Below, piece by piece: positions 51,325 through 57,848 of a DNA stretch of 57,848 nt (position 1 is the stretch's first letter; each line of letters opens with the position of its first letter). Made by a program: the position numbers and the translations under genes. The notes beneath the pieces were generated by a model. That model worked only from the letters and a program-made list of their open reading frames with translations, was not told where the DNA came from and made no database searches. Location: contig DASXLL010000202.1 of the NCBI GenBank assembly GCA_036496265.1, positions 1 to 57,848 of the forward strand, read 5' to 3'. The DNA is from CAYLLN01 sp036496265 (GTDB lineage Bacteria; Planctomycetota; Planctomycetia; Pirellulales; Pirellulaceae).

Positions 51325-52565
51325 GCCTTTCCCAACAACTGGAGACGCATGAAGTTCAGGGTTTGCTTCAATGCCCTGGGCATCCTTATTTCAGGATGTC
51401 CTGTCAACGGCGTGCAGCCAATTAAAGGCGTTTCGCAAGCATACGCCAGTGCGTAATAAATTGTGGCACGTTCTGCGGAGACAATTTTGCTCGTGTTCAC
51501 GACTGCCAACCCATATGACGAAGCAAACAGCATACGAACCTGCGATGCCAAAAGAGAGACTACCTCCTCCTCACTTGGAATTGGTTGATCAATTGGCGGA
51601 ATTTCAGACAATAAATTGCTTGCACCGTGAAAGTCAGAAATGACAGCGCCGCCCGCGAATGACTCGTCACAGTCCAGTGCTCCAAACCATCTAGTCAGCA
51701 GCCCGCCAGTCCCAAGCTCAACGACTGAGATCGTCCGATTGCGGTCTTGAAGCAGATCGATGACGGCATCTTCAAGCTCGTCGTCGTCATACCCAAAAAT
51801 CAAATCCCCCAAGCACTGATGAATCGTTTCAATCGTCGGCTGCATCGCCGCCCGTGCCGCCTCCGCCGTTTCGCCTTCTGCCGTGACCCGCAACGTGATC
51901 GTCGCCTGATGAACCGTAATACCAACGAGCGGATACCGATTTCGCGCGATGATATTCGGCAGCATCGCCTCCAAATCACTTTCGCCCACTCCAAAGCACT
52001 TGATCCGATAGTGAGCAATGACCTTCTTTACGCCGATGTGCTCCTGAATCGCCGGTCCCACCGTCGCCGCCCACATCTCCTTCATCTCGGCCGGCACGCC
52101 CGGCAACGCAAAAACGCGGGCCGGCTTACCGACGGCCCGAGAAATCGAAATATCGATCCCCGGAGCCGACCCGTTCGGATTAAAAATCGGCCGGCTTCCC
52201 AGCGGAAACTGCGCCTGTACCACATTCGCCGGCGGCATCTCCCGCTTCCGCTTCGCGAATAGCGCCTTGATATGCGCCAGCGACGCATCGTCTTGAACAA
52301 GCTCGACGCCGGCTACGTCGGCCAGCGCTTGCCGCGTCAAATCATCCGCCGTCGGCCCCAATCCACCCGTCACGACAACAATATCCGCCCGCTCGCACGC
52401 CTGCCGAAATACCAGCACATTATCCGCGAGTTGGTCGCCCACCGTAGTATGAAATGCGACCGGCACACCGATCTCCAGCAGCCGTTCCGCCAGCCATTGG
52501 CTGTTCGTATCCAGCCGCTGGCCCGTCGTCAGCTCATCGCCAATCGAAATGATTTCCGCTCGCAT
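51321..52565 (-). CDS. cinA: CinA family protein, with degenerate C-terminal deamidase domain
   Basis: 414 aa. N-terminal MoaB/MogA-like domain with EIISIGDELTTGQRLDTNSQ and VVVTGGLGPTADDLTR is a full CinA domain (ADP-ribose pyrophosphatase in other bacteria). The C-terminal region corresponds to PncC, the NMN deamidase domain, but the ESCTGG nucleophile motif reads ELGTGG, so the Ser and Cys are lost. The amidase is probably inactive. The ATG at 52565 was chosen; the open frame upstream is repeat sequence. Confidence 0.87.
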   Translation of the reverse strand: MRAEIISIGDELTTGQRLDTNSQWLAERLLEIGVPVAFHTTVGDQLADNVLVFRQACERADIVVVTGGLGPTADDLTRQALADVAGVELVQDDASLAHIKALFAKRKREMPPANVVQAQFPLGSRPIFNPNGSAPGIDISISRAVGKPARVFALPGVPAEMKEMWAATVGPAIQEHIGVKKVIAHYRIKCFGVGESDLEAMLPNIIARNRYPLVGITVHQATITLRVTAEGETAEAARAAMQPTIETIHQCLGDLIFGYDDDELEDAVIDLLQDRNRTISVVELGTGGLLTRWFGALDCDESFAGGAVISDFHGASNLLSEIPPIDQPIPSEEEVVSLLASQVRMLFASSYGLAVVNTSKIVSAERATIYYALAYACETPLIGCTPLTGHPEIRMPRALKQTLNFMRLQLLGKA

Positions 52566-52573
52566 AGAATATT

Positions 52574-52599
52574 CACCACTCACCGACTCACCACTCACT
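52574..52599. repeat. Direct repeat of CACCACTCAC units at a stop codon
   Basis: CACCACTCACC, GACTCACC and ACTCACT are repeated. The stop of the HD-domain gene (52595-52597) lies within it, and cinA begins just after on the same strand. Probably another dispersed repeat. Confidence 0.6.
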
Positions 52600-53251
52600 T
52601 CTTCCCTACCCATTCCGCAAAAAACTCCTCCAAAAACTCCTCCAGCACCACATGCCGCTCCGCCGCCAGCCGCCGGCCCGTCGTCGTATTCATCCGCTCC
52701 TTCAAAAGCAGCAGCTTCTCAAAAAAGTGATTGATCGTCGGCCCCGCATTTTTCTTATACGCCTCAAACGATGCATGCGGCTGCGGCGGCACCTCCGGAT
52801 CATACAGCCCGCGCCCTTTGTGCCCGCCATACGCAAACGCCCGCGCGATTCCAATCGCCCCGATGGCATCCAGCCGATCCGCATCCTGCACGCACCGACC
52901 TTCAATCGTGCTCATCGGCGTCTCGACGCCTGCCCCTTTGAACGACAGCCCCGCAATAATCGCCGTCACGTGCCCGATCGTCGGCTGCGGCACTTCCAGC
53001 GACATCAACCACTCTCGCGTTGCCCGCGGTCCCGCCTCGTGGTCCCCACCCGCGAACTTCCAGTCCGCCACGTCGTGCAACAGCGCCGCCAACTCGACGA
53101 CGAACAAATTGGCCTTCTCTTCGGCGGCAATTCGCACCGCCACGTTCCGCACCCGCTCAATATGAAACCAGTCGTGCCCAGAACCCTCGCCCGAAAGCAG
53201 CCCCCGCACATGGTCGGTCGTTTTTTGTATGATGTCGCGCTCGTTCAACAA
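52595..53251 (-). CDS. HD-domain phosphohydrolase
   Basis: 218 aa. The HD signature is visible in HDWFHIERV (first His), LAALLHDVADWKF (H-D) and the downstream Asp in CVQDADRLDAIGAIGIARAF. This layout matches the HD-hydrolase subfamily that contains YedJ-like nucleotide hydrolases. The TTG start at 53251 is supported by GGGAG seven bases upstream. It lies directly upstream of cinA with which it is probably co-transcribed. Substrate unknown. Confidence 0.9.
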   Translation of the reverse strand: MLNERDIIQKTTDHVRGLLSGEGSGHDWFHIERVRNVAVRIAAEEKANLFVVELAALLHDVADWKFAGGDHEAGPRATREWLMSLEVPQPTIGHVTAIIAGLSFKGAGVETPMSTIEGRCVQDADRLDAIGAIGIARAFAYGGHKGRGLYDPEVPPQPHASFEAYKKNAGPTINHFFEKLLLLKERMNTTTGRRLAAERHVVLEEFLEEFFAEWVGKK

Positions 53252-53369
53252 GCCAATTCTCCCAATAGTCGTTTAACGGGAAGCCGTAGGCGACCACGTC
53301 GGCCGAATGGCTACGCCTTCGGCTATGCGTTTAACGCGGTATCCGTCAATTAACAACGAAAGACACACC

Positions 53370-53963
53370 ATGGCCAAGAAAAAGAAATCCACCAAAAACA
53401 ACGACTCGAAAAAGAACCAGCGAATCATTCTCCGCGCTGGCGAGGCCCTCGTCGAGGCCGACCAGGCGTGGTCCGCCGCCGAGCCCGAAGTCGTAATCGG
53501 TGAGCTCGACGGCCCCGTCGGCTATGCCATCGCCAACCTGATTGGCAACCAAGCCAAAGGCCACACCAAGGTCTTCGCGATCTTGAATAGCGATGTGATG
53601 GTCCGCCCCACGACGCTCATGGTCAGCAAAGTCACCGTCAACAGCAGCAAATACACGAACATCCTCATGGGCACGGTCCAAGCCGCGATCGCCCACGGAG
53701 TTCTCGATGCCGTCCGTGCCGGCGACATTCCCAAACGCAAAGTCGATGACCTCGGCATCATCATTTCGGTCTGGCTCGACCCCAGTATCCTCGAAGCCAC
53801 CGACGTGGACTACAAAATCCTCTTCCAAACTAATCGCGTCGCGACGGCCAAAGCCATCCACAAAGCCATGAATCACGAACCCACGATCGATTGGCTCCTC
53901 AAATCCCAGGACGAAGTCCCTCATTATTTCCACCAACTCGCGCTCGAAGGAAAACTAGACTAA
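53370..53963 (+). CDS. Formaldehyde-activating enzyme (Fae) homologue, catalytic His replaced
   Basis: 197 aa. Fae condenses formaldehyde with tetrahydromethanopterin. Family phrases are clear: RAGEALVE, GPVGYAIANLIGNQAKGHTK, PTTLMVSKVTVNSSKYTNIL and IPKRKVDDLGIIISVWLDPS. The segment equivalent to EVAHIDLIIG, which carries the catalytic His, reads AAEPEVVIG, with Glu38 at the His position. The N-terminus is Lys-rich and extended by ~20 residues. It is probably a Fae-like paralogue with altered function. Planctomycetes carry H4MPT-linked C1 genes, but none other is in this window. Confidence 0.85.
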   Translation: MAKKKKSTKNNDSKKNQRIILRAGEALVEADQAWSAAEPEVVIGELDGPVGYAIANLIGNQAKGHTKVFAILNSDVMVRPTTLMVSKVTVNSSKYTNILMGTVQAAIAHGVLDAVRAGDIPKRKVDDLGIIISVWLDPSILEATDVDYKILFQTNRVATAKAIHKAMNHEPTIDWLLKSQDEVPHYFHQLALEGKLD

Positions 53964-53971
53964 TCCCGTAG

Positions 53972-53988
53972 GGTGGGCTGTGCCCACC
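53972..53988. repeat. Short palindrome, GGTGGGC type
   Basis: GGTGGGC (53972-53978) pairs with GCCCACC (53982-53988) across a 3-base loop just after the Fae-like gene. The surrounding TAGGGTGGGC...CCATT matches a common dispersed repeat. Confidence 0.65.
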
Positions 53989-54112
53989 ATTTATTCATCG
54001 CGGCCGCCGCTAGCACCCTCGCATTCGCCCTTCCGCCGCGCCTCCACCCTTCCTATACTCCCGCCCTCGTTTGGCTAGACGTGTACCGCAGCCGGGGGCA
54101 GGGAGATCGGAA

Positions 54113-55492
54113 ATGGCTGCATTTTCTCTGCGCGGATCGACCGCGGCGCTCGCGGCTGCGCTCGGCGTGTCTCCTCGTTCCCACGCTCCGCGTGGGAACG
54201 TAAGTATCGACGCTCTGCGTCGTTCTTCTTCAAAGCACGACCTTGCTGCGGCAATCCTCATCCTACTATTTACATCGCCGCTATTTGCTCAAACACAACC
54301 GCCCGCCAACCTCCTCGTGCCGCCGAAAGTGAACACTGCGGCACCAACGGCAGCAACGGCTTCCCCGGCTCCCGCACTGTCAACCGGCGATTCCCGCTCC
54401 AACCTCAAAGTCACCAAAGGCCAAGGCGTCCTACCCAACGACTTCGGTCAGGTCTGGCGCGAATACGACATATCCCCCTACACGCTCCGTGTTCGTGACG
54501 TGACTAAACCCGAACAAGCCGTCATCGACTGGGTCCTTCGTGAAACCGGCACTGAAGTCTGGTTCAGCGAGCCCCTCGGCATCCTGAGTGCCAACAGCAC
54601 GACGCTGAAGGTCTATCACACGCCCGAAATGCACGACCGCGTTCGCGGCATCGTTGAGCGTTTCGTCAGCGGCGACACCGAAGCTCACGCCCTCAGCATC
54701 CGGCTGCTGACCGTCGGCAGCCCCAACTGGCGCGTGCGGGCGCTGTCGCTGCTCAAGCCCGTGGACGTCAAATCTCCGGGCGTCGAAGCCTGGCTGCTTT
54801 CGCGCGAAAATTCGGCCGCCCTCTACGAGCAGCTCAAAACACGGGCCGATTTCCGTGAGCATAGCGCTCCACGCGTCGATATCGCCAACGGTCAGTCGCA
54901 AACGATCGCCCGCAGGGATTCGAAGCCCTACACACGCGGCGTTCAGCTTCGCAAGGATTTTCCGTTCTACGACCTCGTGCCCGGCAAGATCGAGGAAGGC
55001 TATTCGCTGCAAGTCAGCCCGCTGATGTCGCTCGACGGCCAAACAATGGAAGCCGCCATCACCTGCAGCGTCGATCAAATCGAAAAACTCGTCCCGCTTG
55101 CCATCGACGTGCCCATCGGCGGCCAATCGCAGCGAGTTCAAATTCAAGTGCCACAAATGGTGAGCTGGCAACTCTCCGAACGCTTCCGCTGGCCCACCAA
55201 CGAAGTCCTGCTGCTCTCCTGCGGCGTCGTCGCCACGCCCGCCCAAGGGTCCAACAGCATGTTCTCCGCATTCACCACGCCCTTCGGCATCGGCGGCAAC
55301 CGCGCCGACGCGCTCCTCATGATCGAACACCGCCCACCGCCCGTCACCGGCGCGCCGCCGCCCGCTTCAACCAGTGCTGCCGCAGCCAATGCACAAGCCA
55401 AGACCATCCCTCCCATCGCCATCCCCGCCCCCGGCGCCTCCCTCGGTACACCCACCGGCTCAGCCAATTCCATGAGCCGCGGCCGCTACTAG
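54113..55492 (+). CDS. Exported protein of unknown function with repeat-coded N-terminus
   Basis: 459 aa. The ATG at 54113 has AGGGAG upstream. The first ~45 residues are unusual because they cover a dispersed palindrome (54176-54222), read as PRSHAPRGNVSIDALRR. The hydrophobic signal segment follows (LAAAILILLFTSPLFAQ). The mature protein is Pro/Ala-rich at both ends, with a folded middle (EYDISPYTLRVRDVTKPEQAVI, VIDWVLRETGTEVWFSEPLGI, SLLKPVDVKSPGVEAWLLSRE and KDFPFYDLVPGKIEEGYSLQ). No family recognised. A TATACT hexamer at 54054-54059 may be its -10. The neighbouring lipoprotein gene is coupled to it. Confidence 0.78.
   Translation: MAAFSLRGSTAALAAALGVSPRSHAPRGNVSIDALRRSSSKHDLAAAILILLFTSPLFAQTQPPANLLVPPKVNTAAPTAATASPAPALSTGDSRSNLKVTKGQGVLPNDFGQVWREYDISPYTLRVRDVTKPEQAVIDWVLRETGTEVWFSEPLGILSANSTTLKVYHTPEMHDRVRGIVERFVSGDTEAHALSIRLLTVGSPNWRVRALSLLKPVDVKSPGVEAWLLSRENSAALYEQLKTRADFREHSAPRVDIANGQSQTIARRDSKPYTRGVQLRKDFPFYDLVPGKIEEGYSLQVSPLMSLDGQTMEAAITCSVDQIEKLVPLAIDVPIGGQSQRVQIQVPQMVSWQLSERFRWPTNEVLLLSCGVVATPAQGSNSMFSAFTTPFGIGGNRADALLMIEHRPPPVTGAPPPASTSAAAANAQAKTIPPIAIPAPGASLGTPTGSANSMSRGRY
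54176..54222. repeat. Dispersed palindrome inside a coding sequence
   Basis: CGTTCCCACGC (54176-54186) pairs perfectly with 54190-54200. A second small hairpin, CGACGC (54208-54213) with GCGTCG (54217-54222), follows. The unit is a typical intergenic repeat but is translated in the N-terminal part of the 54113 gene. Confidence 0.85.
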
Positions 55493-55502
55493 GAGTTCTT
55501 CA

Positions 55503-56504
55503 TTGTTGGTGGACGTCGAAATGCCAAACCGCCGTCCCCTCTCCCTCTGGGAGAGGGTTAGGGTAAGGGTCTGCGACGCGCGAACGGCTTGCGACTCCAC
55601 CTCATGCGAAAGTTACCAACAACCGGACCTACACGCAGCAGCCCAATCGCCTCCCTTCGTTACCTTCGTTTCCTTCTGTTCCTTCCTCCGGTCCTCTCTG
55701 TGTCTCCGCGCCTCTGCGTCTCCGGGCCAGCTTTTCAGTTACAGCTGTGCTCATCTGTGTTTCATCTGTGTTTCATCTGTGGCTCTCCTGCTGACTTTGA
55801 GCGGCTGCGCCGGCCTCCGCGGCCGCAATGCCAACAGCGGCCCCCTCCAAAACCCCATGTTCATTCCCGCCGTCGATCGCGAGCTGCTCTGGAACCAAAC
55901 CGTCGATGCCGTGGACGACTATTTCCGCATCGAGCGCGAAGACCGCGTGCGTCAAATCGGCGGCGTCCTCACCGAAGGCCGCATCGACACATTTCCCACC
56001 ATCGGCTCCACGCTGCTGGAGCCCTGGCGAACCGATTCCACCGGCGGCTACGAAAAACTCCACGCCACGTTTCAATCGATTCGCCGCCGCGCAACCGTTC
56101 GCGTGATTCCCACCGAAGGCGGCTATTTGCTCGACGTCACCGTGCAGAAAGAGCTTGAAGACCTCGACAAACCGGAGAACGCCACCGCCGGCGGCTCAAC
56201 CCTCCGCCACGACGGCACGCTCGTCCGCCAGGAAGGGCCGCCGGGTCGCTTCACCGTCACCCTCGGCTGGATTCCCATCGGCCGCGACATGCGCCTCGAG
56301 CAGCGAATTCTGGCCGACGTTTCCGGCCGTCTAGACCTCGGCGGCAGCAGCAGCGGCGGCTGGCTCGACTCCTTCGAGCAGATGTTCCTCCCACCCACCG
56401 ACCCCGCATCCGGCCCTGAGCTAATCAACCCCGCCTCCCCGAGCCCTTCATTCTCTCCGGCTATCGAATCCCTGCCTCCGCCCCCATCAGCCGGAACGCG
56501 CTAG
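55503..56504 (+). CDS. Lipoprotein with repeat-derived leader region
   Basis: 333 aa. The TTG start at 55503 has AGGAG upstream overlapping the end of the previous gene. The lipobox LTLSGC is far downstream (Cys at residue 102), so the leader is abnormally long. The first ~90 residues are encoded by dispersed repeats (see 55537-55571 and 55650-55782) and include the phrases RPLSLWERVRVRV and SSLCLRASASPG. An alternative GTG at 55779 would leave a too-short signal. The mature part has VDDYFRIEREDRVRQIGGVL, VRVIPTEGGYLLDVTVQKEL and a Ser/Pro-rich tail. Function unknown; envelope-anchored. Confidence 0.72.
   Translation: MLVDVEMPNRRPLSLWERVRVRVCDARTACDSTSCESYQQPDLHAAAQSPPFVTFVSFCSFLRSSLCLRASASPGQLFSYSCAHLCFICVSSVALLLTLSGCAGLRGRNANSGPLQNPMFIPAVDRELLWNQTVDAVDDYFRIEREDRVRQIGGVLTEGRIDTFPTIGSTLLEPWRTDSTGGYEKLHATFQSIRRRATVRVIPTEGGYLLDVTVQKELEDLDKPENATAGGSTLRHDGTLVRQEGPPGRFTVTLGWIPIGRDMRLEQRILADVSGRLDLGGSSSGGWLDSFEQMFLPPTDPASGPELINPASPSPSFSPAIESLPPPPSAGTR
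55537..55571. repeat. Second copy of CCCTCTCCC-arm dispersed palindrome
   Basis: Arms CCCTCTCCC (55537-55545) and 55549-55557, 3-base loop, then TTAGGGTAAGGGT; closely similar to 2379-2412. Here it is translated as part of the lipoprotein leader. Confidence 0.85.
55650..55782. repeat. Cluster of three dispersed repeats in lipoprotein leader
   Basis: CCTTCGTTACCTTCGTTTCC (from about 55655), CTCTGTGTCTCCGCGCCTCT (from about 55694), and CTCATCTGTGTTTCATCTGT (from about 55750) occur in series. Each resembles a repeat type common in intergenic DNA of several phyla. Two tandem units TTTCATCTGTG are within the last. Confidence 0.7.
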
Positions 56505-56730
56505 CGTCCCGTTCTCTCCACCCATCCTTCCACGCAACCACCACCGGCTAACTCTTTTGTCCTGGTTCCCAAGCTCTGCTTGGCAACCCGTCTCCGAAGC
56601 TCTGCTTCATTGCCCCTTTCCTGAAACGAACCGGACTTTCCGTTTTATTGCTACCTTCAAATCATTCAGGTAACATCAACTTGAGCGAATGTTCCCGCCC
56701 CAACCTTCCCGCCTGCTTTGAGGTTTCCTC
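56505..56730. other. 226-base gap with small repeats
   Basis: CCAAGC (56569-56574) pairs with GCTTGG (56578-56583), and GAAGC (56596-56600) pairs with GCTTC (56604-56608), a dispersed repeat related to the CTCTGC-loop type. No promoter could be assigned to the following gene. Confidence 0.5.
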
Positions 56731-57848
56731 ATGCGATCCGTCGCGCTCTGTCTGTCGTTATTGGCTTGCCTCACCGCCGCCTTAGCTTCCAGCGCCTCCG
56801 CCCAAGACTGGACCCGCTTCCGCGGCCCCAATGGCACCGGTGAATCAGAGGCAACGACGATTCCCGCGAGTTGGACCGATAAGGACCTCAATTGGCGAAT
56901 CGAGCTGCCCGGAATCGGCCACAGCTCGCCCGTTTTGTGGGGCGACAAAATCTTCATTCTCAGCGCCGATCCTAAAGAGGCGACCCGTTACGTTCTTTGT
57001 ATCAATGCCAACGACGGCAAAATCATCTGGCGGAAAGAATACCCCGGCGTCCCTCATCATTTGCACGTTAACAGCAGCTTCGCCTCCGTCACGCCCGCCT
57101 GCGACGCCGAGCGCGTCTATGTCGCCTGGTCCGATCCGGATTTTACGCGGCTCATGGCCCTCGATCACAGCGGCAGCGAAGTGTGGACGATCAATCTCGG
57201 TCCCTGGATCAGCCAGCATGGCTTCGGCTGCTCGCCCATGCTCTATCAAGACCTCGTCGTGCTGAATTGCTCGCAGGAAGACTCCAAGCGCCCCGGCGAT
57301 CCCAAGCCCACCGCGAGTTTTGTCGTCGCCGTCGAGCAAAGTACAGGAAAGATTCGCTGGAAGACCGAGCGCAAGATCGACTCCGCCTCATTCTCAGTCC
57401 CCACAATCCGCAAAAATGAGGCTGGCAATGACGAATTGCTCATCAACACCCAAGGCGAAGGCCTCTTTGCTCTCGATCCCAAAACCGGCAAAGAAAACTG
57501 GGCCGCTCCTGTCCTTTCGATGCGCTCCGTCAGTTGTCCGCTCTACGTCGCCGGCCTCGTGTTCGGCACCACCGGCTCTGGCGGCGGTGGACACTACCTC
57601 GTCACGGTGAAGCCGGGCAAGGATCCGGAGGAAGCCTACCGTGTCAAGAAATACGCTCCCTATGTCTCGACCCCAGTGTGCAAAGGCAACCTGATGTTCC
57701 TCTTCGAAGATCAGCAAGGCCACGCCTCCTGCATCGACGCCTCGACGGGTGAGCAGCTCTGGTTCAAAGGACGTCTGGGCGCGACGTTCTACGGCTCGCC
57801 CGTTCGCGCTGGCGACAAAATCTTCGCCGTCGATACCGCGGGGACCGT
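56731..57848 (+). CDS. Exported PQQ-binding-like beta-propeller protein (3' end outside window)
   Basis: Open from ATG 56731 through the right edge (372 codons, no stop). A signal peptide (LLACLTAALASSASA) leads into DWTRFRGPNGTGESE, the typical opening of planctomycete PQQ-propeller proteins. Repeats of the family follow: ATRYVLCINANDGKIIWRKE, SFVVAVEQSTGKIRWKTERK and GLFALDPKTGKENWAA. Each has the DGKxxW/TGKxxW turn. It is probably a secreted protein with a non-enzymatic PQQ-like propeller, though a dehydrogenase is not excluded because the C-terminus is missing. Confidence 0.9.
   Translation, partial: MRSVALCLSLLACLTAALASSASAQDWTRFRGPNGTGESEATTIPASWTDKDLNWRIELPGIGHSSPVLWGDKIFILSADPKEATRYVLCINANDGKIIWRKEYPGVPHHLHVNSSFASVTPACDAERVYVAWSDPDFTRLMALDHSGSEVWTINLGPWISQHGFGCSPMLYQDLVVLNCSQEDSKRPGDPKPTASFVVAVEQSTGKIRWKTERKIDSASFSVPTIRKNEAGNDELLINTQGEGLFALDPKTGKENWAAPVLSMRSVSCPLYVAGLVFGTTGSGGGGHYLVTVKPGKDPEEAYRVKKYAPYVSTPVCKGNLMFLFEDQQGHASCIDASTGEQLWFKGRLGATFYGSPVRAGDKIFAVDTAGT

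Overview
The window looks like a GC-rich chromosomal segment of a planctomycete, probably of the Pirellulales type. The order is an inference from gene content, because there is no rRNA to place it. The pointers are a DUF1592 cytochrome-like protein followed by a DUF1552 protein, a DUF1570 gluzincin, an ECF sigma factor with a FecR-LamG membrane partner, secreted proteins with an N-terminal LExR motif, small 'LRTLLIVLAV' membrane proteins, a formaldehyde-activating-enzyme (Fae) homologue, and many short dispersed repeats. No phage, IS element or CRISPR array was seen.

Layout. 0-6.5 kb: CPBP protease (cut by the left edge), Gfo/Idh/MocA oxidoreductase, a PadR regulator overlapping a membrane protein gene, a secreted M28 peptidase with repeat-derived linkers, and a PIN/antitoxin pair. 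6.6-10.4 kb: an accessory-looking stretch with an HTH protein, a zinc-ribbon/coiled-coil membrane protein, small genes and repeat debris. 10.4-14.8 kb: nagA-like deacetylase divergent from cstA, a conserved hypothetical, and a nucleotidyltransferase with a small partner. 15-21 kb: ECF sigma plus FecR-LamG protein, a large secreted protein, a tiny His-rich protein and a DUF1570 peptidase. 21.2-25 kb: the housekeeping run ffh-rpsP-trmD-rplS-yraN, without rimM. 25-33 kb: histone-deacetylase-family protein, a degenerate tRNA-Gly(CCC), DUF1801 protein, and a heavy-metal efflux cluster (His-rich protein, CzcB-like adaptor, CzcA-like pump, Cys/His-rich lipoprotein). 33-39 kb: two large exported proteins, an 11-repeat cadherin-like protein and a metzincin-type protease. 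39-46.5 kb: a tight five-gene run (alpha/beta hydrolase, DUF1592, DUF1552, glycoside-hydrolase-like protein, TIM-barrel isomerase) that is the best candidate for an undescribed catabolic system. 46.5-48.1 kb: small envelope proteins and decayed remnants of the same families. 48.2-57.8 kb: FAD oxidoreductase, ABC exporter, CinA and HD-domain genes, a Fae-like protein, two planctomycete-type exported proteins, and a PQQ-propeller gene cut by the right edge.

A recurrent theme is short dispersed palindromic repeats that do not stay between genes. They supply the last codons and stop of nagA and rpsP, contain the stop of the HD-domain gene, form in-frame linkers in the M28 peptidase, and make up much of the N-terminal coding region of two adjacent exported proteins near 54-56 kb.

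All functions are inferred from reading the translated sequence. No database search was run.
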